Part shown: positions 7,236 through 14,970 of the stretch, piece after piece
Position numbering within the stretch: position 1 is the first letter of the stretch
Layout: the number at the start of each line of letters is the position of its first letter
DNA from: an uncultured Eubacterium sp.
GTDB lineage: Bacteria; Bacillota; Clostridia; Lachnospirales; Lachnospiraceae
Direction of reading: 5' to 3'
Length of the DNA stretch: 20,301 nt
NCBI GenBank assembly: GCA_910586445.1
Contig: CAJUHV010000072.1
Location: 1-20,301 of the forward strand
Position numbers and translations under genes: made by a program
The notes under the pieces: model-generated
Told to the model about the DNA's origin: nothing
What the model saw: the letters and a program-made list of their open reading frames with translations, nothing else
Database searches by the model: none

Positions 7236-8708
7236 ATGGAGCAGTATAATTTATATAAAGACATTCAGGCAAGGACAAACGGAGAGATCTATCTGGGGGT
7301 AGTGGGTGCGGTTCGTACCGGAAAATCCACATTTATCAAGCGTTTTATGGAACAGATGGTCATCCCGCATATCGAAGACGAAAATGTAAGGGCACGAACG
7401 AGGGATGAGCTGCCGCAATCAGCGCAGGGCAAGACGATTATGACGACAGAGCCTAAATTTATCCCAAAGGATGCGGCACAGATCCGGCTGACGGATGATG
7501 CCGGGGTAAAGGTGCGCTTAATCGACTGCGTAGGCTATATGGTCGAAGGTGCCAGCGGTCATCTGGAAAACGGTGTGGAGCGCATGGTCAAAACACCCTG
7601 GTCGGAGCAGGAGATTCCGTTTTCACAGGCAGCAGAAACCGGCACCCGCAAGGTGATCAAGGATCATGCGACAATAGGCATTGTTGTGACGACAGATGGG
7701 AGCGTGACGGAAATCCCGGCGGCAAATTACCAAAAGCCGACGCAGGAGACAGTAAACGAGCTGAAAAAAAGCGGAAAGCCGTTTTTGATACTGCTCAATT
7801 CCGCAAAGCCCTACAGCGAGGAAGTGCGGCAGATGGCGCAGCAGATGGAGATGCAGTACGGTGTCAGTGTCATTCCCGTCAACTGTGAGCAGCTGCGCAG
7901 CGAAGATGTCAATCATATTTTGGAGCGGATACTGTATGAGTTTCCGGTTGTGCGCATGAACTTCTATCTGCCGAAATGGGTTGATTTATTAGGCCAGGAT
8001 CGTCCGGTGAAAAAAAATGTGATAGAAAATGCCAGAAAGATCCTGCAGGAGATTACATATGTAAAGGATATCTGGAACTATGAATTCCGCCCGGATGGAG
8101 AATATCTGGAGAAAATGAAGCTGGAGCAGATGAACCTATCCGACGGCACGGCAGAGATCCGTATGGAGGTGGCTCAGAAATATTATTATGAAAATATATC
8201 CGAGCTGACAGGAGTTGATGTGCATGGCGAGTACGAGCTGATCCAGCTGATCCGGGAAATGTCGGCAAAGAAGAAAGAGTATGACAAGGTAGCAGATGCC
8301 ATGCAGTCTGTCCGCATGAAAGGCTATGGCGTCGTATCTCCGCAGCTGTCGGACATTGCACTGGATGAGCCGGAGGTGATCAAGCACGGCAGCCAGTTCG
8401 GCGTCAAGATCAAGGCGTCCTCACCGTCAATACATATGATCCGCGCTAATATCGAGACAGAAATCGCGCCGATTGTCGGCAGCGAGGAGCAGGCGCAGGG
8501 ATTAAAGCAGTATATCAAGGAAGGGCAGAACTCACAGGAAGGCGTATGGAATACAAATATCTTCGGCAAGACGATCGGCGAGCTGATGGAAGACGGCATC
8601 AGCCATAAGATCTCAATGATGGATGATGAAAGCCAGATGAAGCTGCAGGATACTATGCAGAAAATCGTAAATGACTCCAATGGCGGAATGGTGTGCATTA
8701 TCATCTAA
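7236..8708 (+). CDS. spoIVA: Stage IV sporulation protein A, coat morphogenetic ATPase
   Basis: SpoIVA polymerises on the outer forespore membrane using ATP and forms the base on which the spore coat is built; it is also needed for cortex formation. The 490-residue protein (B. subtilis SpoIVA is 492) shows the TRAFAC-type P-loop GAVRTGKST with Lys30, followed by the family hallmarks DELPQSAQGKTIMTTEPKF and VRLIDCVGY. The C-terminal half keeps IALDEPEVIKHGSQFGVK, PSIHMI, IWNxxIFG-like and ending GGMVCIII. An in-frame ATG exists at 7215. I chose 7236 because AGGAAGG (7220-7226) lies 9 nt before it and the N terminus then aligns with Bacillus (MEQYNLYKDIQART). Its presence implies an endospore former. 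A candidate sigma-E promoter precedes it and a strong terminator follows. Confidence 0.97.
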   Translation: MEQYNLYKDIQARTNGEIYLGVVGAVRTGKSTFIKRFMEQMVIPHIEDENVRARTRDELPQSAQGKTIMTTEPKFIPKDAAQIRLTDDAGVKVRLIDCVGYMVEGASGHLENGVERMVKTPWSEQEIPFSQAAETGTRKVIKDHATIGIVVTTDGSVTEIPAANYQKPTQETVNELKKSGKPFLILLNSAKPYSEEVRQMAQQMEMQYGVSVIPVNCEQLRSEDVNHILERILYEFPVVRMNFYLPKWVDLLGQDRPVKKNVIENARKILQEITYVKDIWNYEFRPDGEYLEKMKLEQMNLSDGTAEIRMEVAQKYYYENISELTGVDVHGEYELIQLIREMSAKKKEYDKVADAMQSVRMKGYGVVSPQLSDIALDEPEVIKHGSQFGVKIKASSPSIHMIRANIETEIAPIVGSEEQAQGLKQYIKEGQNSQEGVWNTNIFGKTIGELMEDGISHKISMMDDESQMKLQDTMQKIVNDSNGGMVCIII

Positions 8709-8759
8709 GCAGGACTGTTTATACATGTTAAGGCTGCTGTTATTTCATATAATTTTAAT

Positions 8760-8800
8760 AAAGATACTTTTCTGGTGAAGGCCGGGAGGGTATCTTTTTT
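8760..8800 (+). terminator. Rho-independent terminator after spoIVA, possibly bidirectional
   Basis: AAAGATAC (8760-8767) pairs perfectly with GTATCTTT (8790-8797), with an inner CTGG/CCGG stem and a T run at 8795-8800 followed by more T-rich sequence. On the minus strand the hairpin is also followed by TTTATTAAAA, so it may end the XRE transcript too. A weaker ACAGA/TCTGT hairpin (8822-8847) with a T6 tail on the minus strand lies nearer the XRE gene. Confidence 0.8.
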
Positions 8801-8904
8801 ATTTCCGCCAGAACAAAAAACACAGACTATGCGTGATTTGCTTCTGTCAGAACTTTGCTTTATTTTAGAAAATATTTATAATATTTTAAGCAGCGATCAG
8901 TAAT

Positions 8905-9258
8905 TTACCTTCTGCTGGATTTTATCCGCAGAAAATCTAAAATATCCTGCTGGTCGCGTTCTGATAAGCTGCGGAATGCATTGAGCAGCTCCAGTTCGCG
9001 TGGAGAAATATGGGACAGGGAAATGCAGTACGAATTTGTGCTGCCTGCATTGTCCAGCTGCAGCGCTAGCATTTCGTCTAATGGGACATGATATAGGTTT
9101 GCTAATTTATTTAGCGTTTCTATGCCTGGTGTAACGCGTCCGGTTTCGTAGTGGGAATAGGACTGGCGTATGACATCGATATAAGAAGCCACATATTCCT
9201 GCGTGTAATTATGCGATTTTCGTAATTTTTTTAAATATGTTCCCAGCTGTGAATCCAT
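8905..9258 (-). CDS. XRE-family helix-turn-helix transcriptional regulator
   Basis: This 117-residue protein has a Cro/cI-type HTH at about residues 6-62 (LKKLRKSHNYTQEYVASYIDV, then SHYETGRVTPGIETLNKLANLYHVPLDEML). A short helical C-terminal part (ELELLNAFRSLSERDQQDILDFL) is of the kind used for dimerisation. The start follows AAGAGGCGG on the minus strand. It is divergent from the MBOAT/SGNH genes. A perfect palindrome overlapping that operon's -35 box lies in the shared 228-bp intergenic region, so it is a plausible repressor of the operon and possibly of itself. No ligand-binding domain is visible, and the inducing signal is unknown. Confidence 0.88.
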   Translation of the reverse strand: MDSQLGTYLKKLRKSHNYTQEYVASYIDVIRQSYSHYETGRVTPGIETLNKLANLYHVPLDEMLALQLDNAGSTNSYCISLSHISPRELELLNAFRSLSERDQQDILDFLRIKSSRR

Positions 9259-9369
9259 CGTTTACCGCCTCTTAGATATATGCTTCTTGTAACAGTTTTC
9301 TATAAATCATAAATAAGTATATGCAATATTACCTGCAAAAAGGATAAAAATAATAGCATATTTTATAAA

Positions 9370-9388
9370 TAGCTATTGAAAATAGCTA
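9370..9388. promoter_or_regulatory. Perfect palindromic operator candidate over the -35 box
   Basis: TAGCTATT (9370-9377), a 3-nt spacer and AATAGCTA (9381-9388) form a perfect 8-bp inverted repeat covering the -35 box TTGAAA. A further direct AATAGC half-site occurs at 9352-9357. Palindromes of this size are typical XRE-repressor sites, and an XRE gene is divergent 112 bp away. Binding is inferred. Confidence 0.55.
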
Positions 9389-9404
9389 ATATGCATGATA
9401 TTAT
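9376..9404 (+). promoter_or_regulatory. Sigma-A promoter of the MBOAT/SGNH operon
   Basis: TTGAAA (9376-9381) and TATTAT (9399-9404) are separated by exactly 17 bp. The start of transcription would lie near 9411, giving a leader of about 75 nt before the MBOAT start at 9487. The palindrome at 9370-9388 covers the -35 box. Confidence 0.65.
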
Positions 9405-9486
9405 GTGGGGGAATGCAAAGTATATACAGATGTAAAGCGTGCGGCTGCAGAGTGCCGATAGACGCAGAGATACGGGAGGAAATAAG

Positions 9487-11121
9487 ATGTCATTCAATTC
9501 GATGGAATTTCTGCTGTTTTTTCCAATTGTACTGTTGATTTATTATATTGTGCCAAAAAAGGCAGCATATATCTGGCTGCTGGGCTGCAGCTATTATTTT
9601 TATATGTGCTGGAATGCGCAGTATGCGCTGCTGATGTTATTTTCTACAGTGGTGACATATGCCGGAGGGATTATCATTGAACTGGTGCCGGAAAAACGCC
9701 ATAAAAAGTGTGCAGCAGCGCTCTGCTTTGGATTGAATCTGGCAGTTTTGTTTGTGTTTAAATATACAGGGCTGGCTGCCAATCTGCTGCATGAAGCGCT
9801 GGGGCTTGTACATATTCAGCTGCGTATGCCGTAGTTTGATCTGCTGCTGCCGGTCGGCATTTCCTTTTATACATTTCAGGCGTTGGGGTATACGATGGAT
9901 GTATACCGTCAGGAGACTTATGCGGAAAAGAATTTTCTGCGCTATGCATTGTTTGTATCTTTTTTTCCGCAGCTGGTGGCGGGGCCGATTGAACGGTCAA
10001 AAAATCTGCTGAAGCAGCTTGCCGGGCCTAGAGCGTGTTTGAAAAATCATTCCTGTGATCTGCACTCCCCACTTTGCGGATAATTCATCCCAAATTTAAT
10101 CAACATAGCCCGCTATGCCTCATAAATTTGGGATAAATTCTCCACTAAGTGTGAAGCACATCTCACAGAAAGCATTTTTCAAACACGCTCTAGAAGCATA
10201 AATTTTGAAACAATGCGGGACGGCCTTCTGCTGATGCTGTGGGGATATTTTTTAAAAATCGTACTGGCTGACCGGATCGCAGTCTTTGTAAATACAGTTT
10301 ACGGGGATTATACGACGTATGCGGGATGGTATCTGGCTGCAGCAACGGTGCTGTTTGCGTTTCAGATCTATTGTGATTTTTATGGGTATTCAGCGATTGC
10401 TATGGGCGCAGCACAGCTGCTTGGAATCCGTTTGATGGAGAATTTTGACGCGCCTTACCTATCAGCGGACACCGGGGAGTTTTGGAGAAAATGGCATATA
10501 TCCTTGACATCATGGTTTAGAGATTATCTGTATATCCCGCTTGGAGGCAGCAGAAGGGGCAGGCTGCGCAAATATATAAACAAGATCATTGTATTTATGG
10601 CAAGCGGGCTGTGGCATGGCGCAAAGATTTCCTTTGTGGTGTGGGGCCTGCTGAATGGCCTGTATCAGGTGATTGGTGAGATGACGGAGCCATACCGGGA
10701 AAAAGCGGCGGTATACCTTCATATACATAGAAATTCACTGGCGCATAAGCTGGCGCGCACACTGGGCACGTTTATGCTTATCGATTTTACATGGATTTTT
10801 TTCCGCGCAGAGCGGTTCCGGGAGGCGCTTGAGATTATAAAACAGATGGTAACGGTCAAAAATATTTGGATTTTATTTGACGGTTCCTTATATCAGTGCG
10901 GGCTGGATGAGAAAAATTTCCGGCTGATGATACTGTGCCTGGGAATACTTCTGGCAGCGGATTTCTGTAAAAAGAAGGGAATCAAAATAAGGGAAGTTAT
11001 TGCGGTGCAGGATTTCTGGTTCCGATGCCTGTTTTTTGCAGCAGCAGTATGTGCTGTCGTTACATTCGGAATGTGGGGGCCGGGATACCAGGAAGCGGGA
11101 TTTATATATTTTCAATTTTAA
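9487..11121 (+). pseudogene. MBOAT-family membrane O-acyltransferase, inactivated by nonsense codon and MITE
   Basis: The intact form would be a polytopic O-acyltransferase of the AlgI/PatA-like MBOAT group, which moves acyl (usually acetyl) groups across the membrane for alginate, peptidoglycan or other surface polymers. ATG 9487 follows GGGAGGAA; an in-frame ATG at 9439 lacks a ribosome site. Hydrophobic helices begin at MEFLLFFPIVLLIYY. Family motifs are LLPVGISFYTFQALGY, FFPQLVAGPIER, FWRKWHISLTSWFRDY and the catalytic-His motif GLWHGAKISFVVWG. Two lesions are seen. An in-frame TAG at 9832-9834 interrupts RMP|FDLLLP with the same frame continuing. MITE copy 2 lies at 10031-10190 with a duplicated TA. 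Removing element plus one TA (162 bp) rejoins GPRSINFETMRDG in frame and gives 490 codons before the stop. The fragment from ATG 10213 keeps the catalytic His but lacks the N-terminal helices. Confidence 0.93.
10031..10190 (-). mobile_element. MITE copy 2, 160 bp, inserted in the MBOAT gene
   Basis: The reverse complement matches copy 1 along its full 160 bp with nine substitutions and no gaps by hand count. It is flanked by TA at 10029-10030 and 10191-10192. The host sequence on both sides rejoins as GGGCC-TA-GAAGC, restoring the MBOAT frame, which shows directly that the insertion duplicated TA. Both ends are intact (GAGCGTGTTTG...CAAACACGCTC). The element brings an in-frame stop at 10081-10083 for the incoming MBOAT frame. 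Confidence 0.92.
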
Positions 11122-11143
11122 GGGACGTTGCTTTTGCAGATTA

Positions 11144-11229
11144 ATAGCGGGCTATGTTGATTAAATTTGGGATGAATTATCCGCAAAGTGGGGAGTGCAG
11201 ATCGCGGGAATGATTTTTCAAACACGCTC
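11144..11229 (+). mobile_element. Half-MITE (copy 3), right arm only
   Basis: These 86 bp match positions 5333-5418 of copy 1 with three substitutions, in the same orientation. The left 74 bp are absent: similarity starts at ATAGCGGGCTATG, inside the central loop of the palindrome. The right end CAAACACGCTC is intact and followed by TA (11230-11231). The element ends 18 bp before the SGNH gene start, so it lies in the leader between the MBOAT remnant and that gene. Confidence 0.9.
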
Positions 11230-11247
11230 TAGGACAGGAGAATATAG

Positions 11248-12747
11248 ATGGGCAGATGGAATATTGCAAAAAGGATTTTGGGCTGCGCTGTGGCAGCGGG
11301 CCTGACGGTACTCGCGCTTGGCGCAGCTGCCGGCATGCTGCAGCGTAAGGATAGTGATTTTAAATACAGGCCTTATTTTACGCAGGAGGCAGATTTTGAT
11401 GTTTTATTTTTTGGGACAAGCCATGTGATCAACGGAATATTTCCGATGGAGCTTTGGAAGGATTATGGGATTGTGTCTTATAATTTCGGCGGTCATGGCA
11501 ATGAGCTTGCGACCTCGTACTGGGTTATGCGCAATGCGCTGGATTATACAGATCCTAAGCTGGTCGTAATCGACGGGCTAAAGCTGGGATCGGATGTAAA
11601 GACGTATGCAAATTTTTCCAACATACACCAGTCACTGGATGCGTTTCCTATAAGCCGCACAAAAATAGCGGCAGCCAGTGATCTGCTGGATGATCCTGTT
11701 ATGGATGAGAATATTGCAGCCGGTCTGGTCGGGGATGCTGCCCAGCGTACGAAGATGAGCCTTTTGTGGGATTTTACGATCTATCATTCCAGGTGGAACG
11801 GCCTTGGACAGGCAGACTTTGCGTCAGACTGCACAAAGGAAAAGGGTGCAGAGTCTCGAATCGCAGTGAGCGTGCCGGATGAAATCCCATATGTGCCGGC
11901 GGATGAAAAACTGGAAGGCGAGACAGCCGGAACCAGATACCTGCGCAGAATGATCAAAGAGTGCCAAAGCCGGGGCATACAGGTGCTGCTTACATACCTG
12001 CCGTTTCCGTCTACAAAAGAACAGCAGCAGGAGGCAAACAGGATAGGGGAGCTTGCCTTAGCGTATGATGTGGAGTATCTCAATTTTTTGGACATGGATC
12101 TGGTAGACTATGACACGGACTGTTATGATCCAAATTCGCACCTGAATCCTTCCGGCGCGAGAAAGGTGACGGATTTTCTGGGCAGCTATATTATGGAGCA
12201 TTATAAAGTGGCTGACCAAAGAACGCACAAAGCATACGAGGACTGGCACAAGGATTATGAAGCGTACCAGACGTTTAAAGAAGAAAACCTAAAGCAGCAG
12301 GGTACGGCAGATGTCTATCTGATGCTTCTGGCGGATAAAAATTATAATGCGCTTATAGAAATAAAAGACCCTGCGCTGTGGGAAAGTGATTATTATAACG
12401 CTTTCTTCGAAAATCTGGGCATAGATACTGTAAAAGCTGCAGCAGCAGATGCGGACTGCCTGTTTGTAAAAGGCGGCAGTCAGGCAGATGACCTGAGTAC
12501 AGCTGATCAAAAAGCCCGTACAGAATACGGTACATTTGTATACAAAAAACTTCCCGCACAGGAAGGATTCAGCATGAATCTGAACCAGACGGAATTGTAC
12601 CGCATAAACACGGAGCAGGCAGAGAGCGAAGCGATGCATATCAGTGTATTTGAAAAAGACACGATGAGGCTTGTGGATCATGCCGGATTCGCAGTTTCTG
12701 ATACAAATGAAAATACACATATAAATCTGAACAAAATACAAAATTAA
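11248..12747 (+). CDS. Membrane-anchored SGNH/AlgX-DltD-like protein, partner of the MBOAT enzyme
   Basis: This 499-residue protein has an N-terminal signal anchor (basic MGRWNIAKR then hydrophobic ILGCAVAAGLTVLALGAAAG) and an extracytoplasmic domain. SGNH-type catalytic blocks are visible: VLFFGTSHVINGIF with nucleophile-like Ser near residue 58, and DPNSHLNPSGARKV with the C-terminal Asp/His pair near residue 298. Such proteins pair with MBOAT transporters and place or remove O-acetyl groups on surface polymers. Residues after about 320 form an extra helical/beta domain I do not recognise. AGGAG (11236-11240) precedes ATG 11248, just after the half-MITE. The stop at 12745 lies inside the first unit of a 66-bp in-frame tandem repeat, and the same frame continues open to a stop at 12877, suggesting a recently shortened C terminus. 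With the MBOAT gene broken its function is uncertain. Confidence 0.78.
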   Translation: MGRWNIAKRILGCAVAAGLTVLALGAAAGMLQRKDSDFKYRPYFTQEADFDVLFFGTSHVINGIFPMELWKDYGIVSYNFGGHGNELATSYWVMRNALDYTDPKLVVIDGLKLGSDVKTYANFSNIHQSLDAFPISRTKIAAASDLLDDPVMDENIAAGLVGDAAQRTKMSLLWDFTIYHSRWNGLGQADFASDCTKEKGAESRIAVSVPDEIPYVPADEKLEGETAGTRYLRRMIKECQSRGIQVLLTYLPFPSTKEQQQEANRIGELALAYDVEYLNFLDMDLVDYDTDCYDPNSHLNPSGARKVTDFLGSYIMEHYKVADQRTHKAYEDWHKDYEAYQTFKEENLKQQGTADVYLMLLADKNYNALIEIKDPALWESDYYNAFFENLGIDTVKAAAADADCLFVKGGSQADDLSTADQKARTEYGTFVYKKLPAQEGFSMNLNQTELYRINTEQAESEAMHISVFEKDTMRLVDHAGFAVSDTNENTHINLNKIQN

Positions 12748-12847
12748 AGGAAATGTAGGCAGAGACAATGTGTTGAAAGTACACATGCAGATCTGAGTGA
12801 AATACAAAATGAAAGAAAATGCAGGCAGAAACAAGATATTGACAAAT
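12715..12847 (+). repeat. Imperfect 66-bp tandem duplication across the SGNH stop codon
   Basis: Unit 1 (12715-12780) and unit 2 (12781-12847) align from ACACAT..AATCTGA/GATCTGA through ACAAAAT, GAAA/AGGAAATG and GGCAGA. The 66-bp unit keeps the reading frame: unit 1 reads THINLNKIQN-stop-RKCRQRQ and unit 2 reads THADLSEIQNERKCRQKQ. The stop codon of unit 1 (TAA) corresponds to GAA in unit 2. Confidence 0.8.
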
Positions 12848-12902
12848 ACGTGCATGAGGCAGATAATAGATCCAGATGAAGCTCGAAAGGCAGGTGTGTT
12901 TC

Positions 12903-14177
12903 ATGAACATCAGATTTTACAATGCGAAAATACTAAATCCGCTGGAAAATCATACCTTTGAGCTGACAGAAGGAGAAGTCTGCGTAAAGGGCAGCACGAT
13001 CTGTTCTGTCGGCAGCGGACAGGCGCAGCCGGGGCAGTGGGAGCGCGAGATCGATGCCTGCGGCTGTGTGATTATGCCGGGATTTAAAAATGCCCATACA
13101 CATACGGCGATGACATTTTTACGTTCGTACGCAGATGACCTGCCGCTGCAGGAGTGGCTGGATCAACAGGTATTTCCAAAGGAAGCGCAGCTGACGCAGG
13201 AAGATGCATACTGGCTGAATATACTGGGCATTATGGAATATCTGACCAGCGGCATTACTGCTGATTTTGACATGTATTTTCTGCCGATACCTAGTGCAGA
13301 GGCGGCAAGGGATACGGGCTTTCGTACCGTGCAGGTATCTGGCCTGAACAATTTTGTCAGCTCTCTTGCGCAGATGGAGGAAGAATATTATGCGATTACG
13401 CAGATGTGTGACCGGACCAGCTATGTGGCGGGCATTCATGCAGAATATACGACTTCCATGGAGCTGATGGAAGGCGCTGCAAGGCTTGCGCAGAAGCTGC
13501 ACCTGCCGTTTTATATGCATAATGCAGAGACAAAGCGCGAGGTGGAAGAATGCATTCACAGATGGGGCAGGACGCCGACTGCGCTGACCGAGGAGCTGGG
13601 CATGTATGAATACGGCGGAGGAGGCTATCACTGCATATGGCTGGATGAAGCAGACATGGAGCTGTTTGCACGCCGCGGACTGTCTGTCGTCACGAATCCG
13701 GCATCCAATTTAAAGCTTGCTAGCGGCATTGCGCCGGTCAAGGCGTTTGTGGAACGTGGTATTAATGTAGCTATCGGCACGGACGGGCCTGCCTCAAATA
13801 ATTGTCTGGACATGTTCCGCGAGACATATCTGACGGCCTGTCTTGCAAAGATCCGTGAGATGGATGCCGCCGCGGTAGCGGCAGAGGAAGTGCTTTATAT
13901 GGCTACAACAGGCGGGGCACAGGCAATGGGACTGGATCTGTGCAGCAGGCTGGAGCCGGGACAGAAGGCGGATCTTATTCTGCTGGACTTACACCAGCCG
14001 AATATGCAGCCGGAAAATAATATTGTAAAAAATATAGTATACAGCGGCTGTAAGCAGAATGTCAGGATTACAATGGTAAACGGGCGTATTCTGTACGAAG
14101 ACGGCAGGTTCGATATTGGATTCGAACCGGATGAGATTTATGCAAAGGCCAATGAGATTATAACACGGATGAAATAA
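12903..14177 (+). CDS. mtaD: Amidohydrolase, 5-methylthioadenosine/S-adenosylhomocysteine deaminase-like
   Basis: This 424-residue cytoplasmic enzyme belongs to the TRZ/ATZ (SsnA-like) amidohydrolases, whose MTA/SAH deaminase subgroup hydrolytically deaminates adenosine-type compounds in SAM-byproduct salvage. Metal and catalytic motifs are in order: MPGFKNAHTHTAM with His65 and His67, then a His in PFYMHNAETKREVEE, a His in GGGYHCIWLDE, and the Asp of NVAIGTDGPASNN. The C-terminal composite beta domain (LEPGQKADLILLDL) is present. ATG 12876 is in frame, but ATG 12903 is preferred because AGGTG precedes it and MNIRFYNAKIL is a usual start for the family. The substrate is inferred from motif similarity; other aminohydrolase substrates (guanine, chlorohydrolase-like) remain possible. 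Confidence 0.85.
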   Translation: MNIRFYNAKILNPLENHTFELTEGEVCVKGSTICSVGSGQAQPGQWEREIDACGCVIMPGFKNAHTHTAMTFLRSYADDLPLQEWLDQQVFPKEAQLTQEDAYWLNILGIMEYLTSGITADFDMYFLPIPSAEAARDTGFRTVQVSGLNNFVSSLAQMEEEYYAITQMCDRTSYVAGIHAEYTTSMELMEGAARLAQKLHLPFYMHNAETKREVEECIHRWGRTPTALTEELGMYEYGGGGYHCIWLDEADMELFARRGLSVVTNPASNLKLASGIAPVKAFVERGINVAIGTDGPASNNCLDMFRETYLTACLAKIREMDAAAVAAEEVLYMATTGGAQAMGLDLCSRLEPGQKADLILLDLHQPNMQPENNIVKNIVYSGCKQNVRITMVNGRILYEDGRFDIGFEPDEIYAKANEIITRMK

Positions 14178-14195
14178 ATAGGTGGAAGGAGCGGC

Positions 14196-14948
14196 ATGAA
14201 GGTTACATTTTTGCACCACAGCAGCTTTTTAGTAGAGCTTGCGCACACAATCCTGCTGTTTGATTATTTTGCAGGAGACCGTATCAACGGTTTTCATTTT
14301 ACGGGAACGATTCCCCCGCTGGATAAGGAAAAGGATTTTTATGTATTTGCCAGCCATAAGCACCAGGATCATTTTGATCTGGACAATCTAAAGCTTGCAG
14401 CGCAGTATCCAAATATCCATTTCGTATTTTCCAAAGACTGTAAGATGAGCCGTAATTATCTGGCAAGGCACGGCTATCAGGAAGAGATTATGGACAAGAT
14501 TACGTATGCTGCTGCCGGAAAACGGTATGAGATCCATAATATTGATGTCCATACGCTGGCCTCTACAGATGCGGGAGTCGCGTTCTGCGTTAAGGCAGAG
14601 GATATCGGGATCTACCATGCGGGAGATTTGAACTGGTGGCACTGGGAAGGTGTCGGTGATCTGGTAAACGGGCGGATGGCACGGGACTTTAAGCGTGAGA
14701 TGCGCCGGATTGAAAACGAGCATTTCCGGCTTGCATTTGTGCCGCTGGACCCAAGGCAGGAGAGCGATGCGTATAAAGGATTTGGTTATTTTATGCAGCA
14801 TATCGAGGCAGATCATGTATTTCCAATGCATATGTGGCAGGATTATTCTATGATTCAGGCTTATAAGAAGCGTACGGATAATGATTATTTTTTAAGCAGG
14901 ATTGTGGATATTACAAAGGAAAATGAAGTGTTTGAATTTGACGGCTGA
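14196..14948 (+). CDS. MBL-fold metal-dependent hydrolase (UlaG-like)
   Basis: This 250-residue protein has the metallo-beta-lactamase fold. The HxHxDH motif is present as ASHKHQDHFD (His54, His56, Asp58, His59). Downstream ligands lie in IGIYHAGDLNWWHWEG, and a late His in ADHVFPMHMWQ. The opening MKVTFLHHSSFLVEL matches the UlaG/YtkL-like branch of small-molecule hydrolases. GGAAGGAG gives a good ribosome site before ATG 14196. It lies 18 bp after the deaminase gene, so the two are probably one unit ending at the terminator at 14971. The substrate is unknown; the neighbour hints at nucleoside or methylthio-compound metabolism, but this is weak evidence. Confidence 0.87.
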   Translation: MKVTFLHHSSFLVELAHTILLFDYFAGDRINGFHFTGTIPPLDKEKDFYVFASHKHQDHFDLDNLKLAAQYPNIHFVFSKDCKMSRNYLARHGYQEEIMDKITYAAAGKRYEIHNIDVHTLASTDAGVAFCVKAEDIGIYHAGDLNWWHWEGVGDLVNGRMARDFKREMRRIENEHFRLAFVPLDPRQESDAYKGFGYFMQHIEADHVFPMHMWQDYSMIQAYKKRTDNDYFLSRIVDITKENEVFEFDG

Positions 14949-14970
14949 TACGAGGGTCTGTAAAATATAC

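Noticed and set aside
9832..9834. TAG as a recoded sense codon
   Set aside because: Other genes in the window (GH2 at 2568-2570, GT2, acpP) end with TAG as a normal stop, and no suppressor or recoding element is seen, so a nonsense mutation or sequence error is simpler.
12289..12910. Long minus-strand reading frames opposite the SGNH gene tail
   Set aside because: They have low-complexity Phe/Cys/Ile-rich translations, no ribosome site and lie opposite a clear coding gene; their internal repetition only mirrors the 66-bp tandem duplication.
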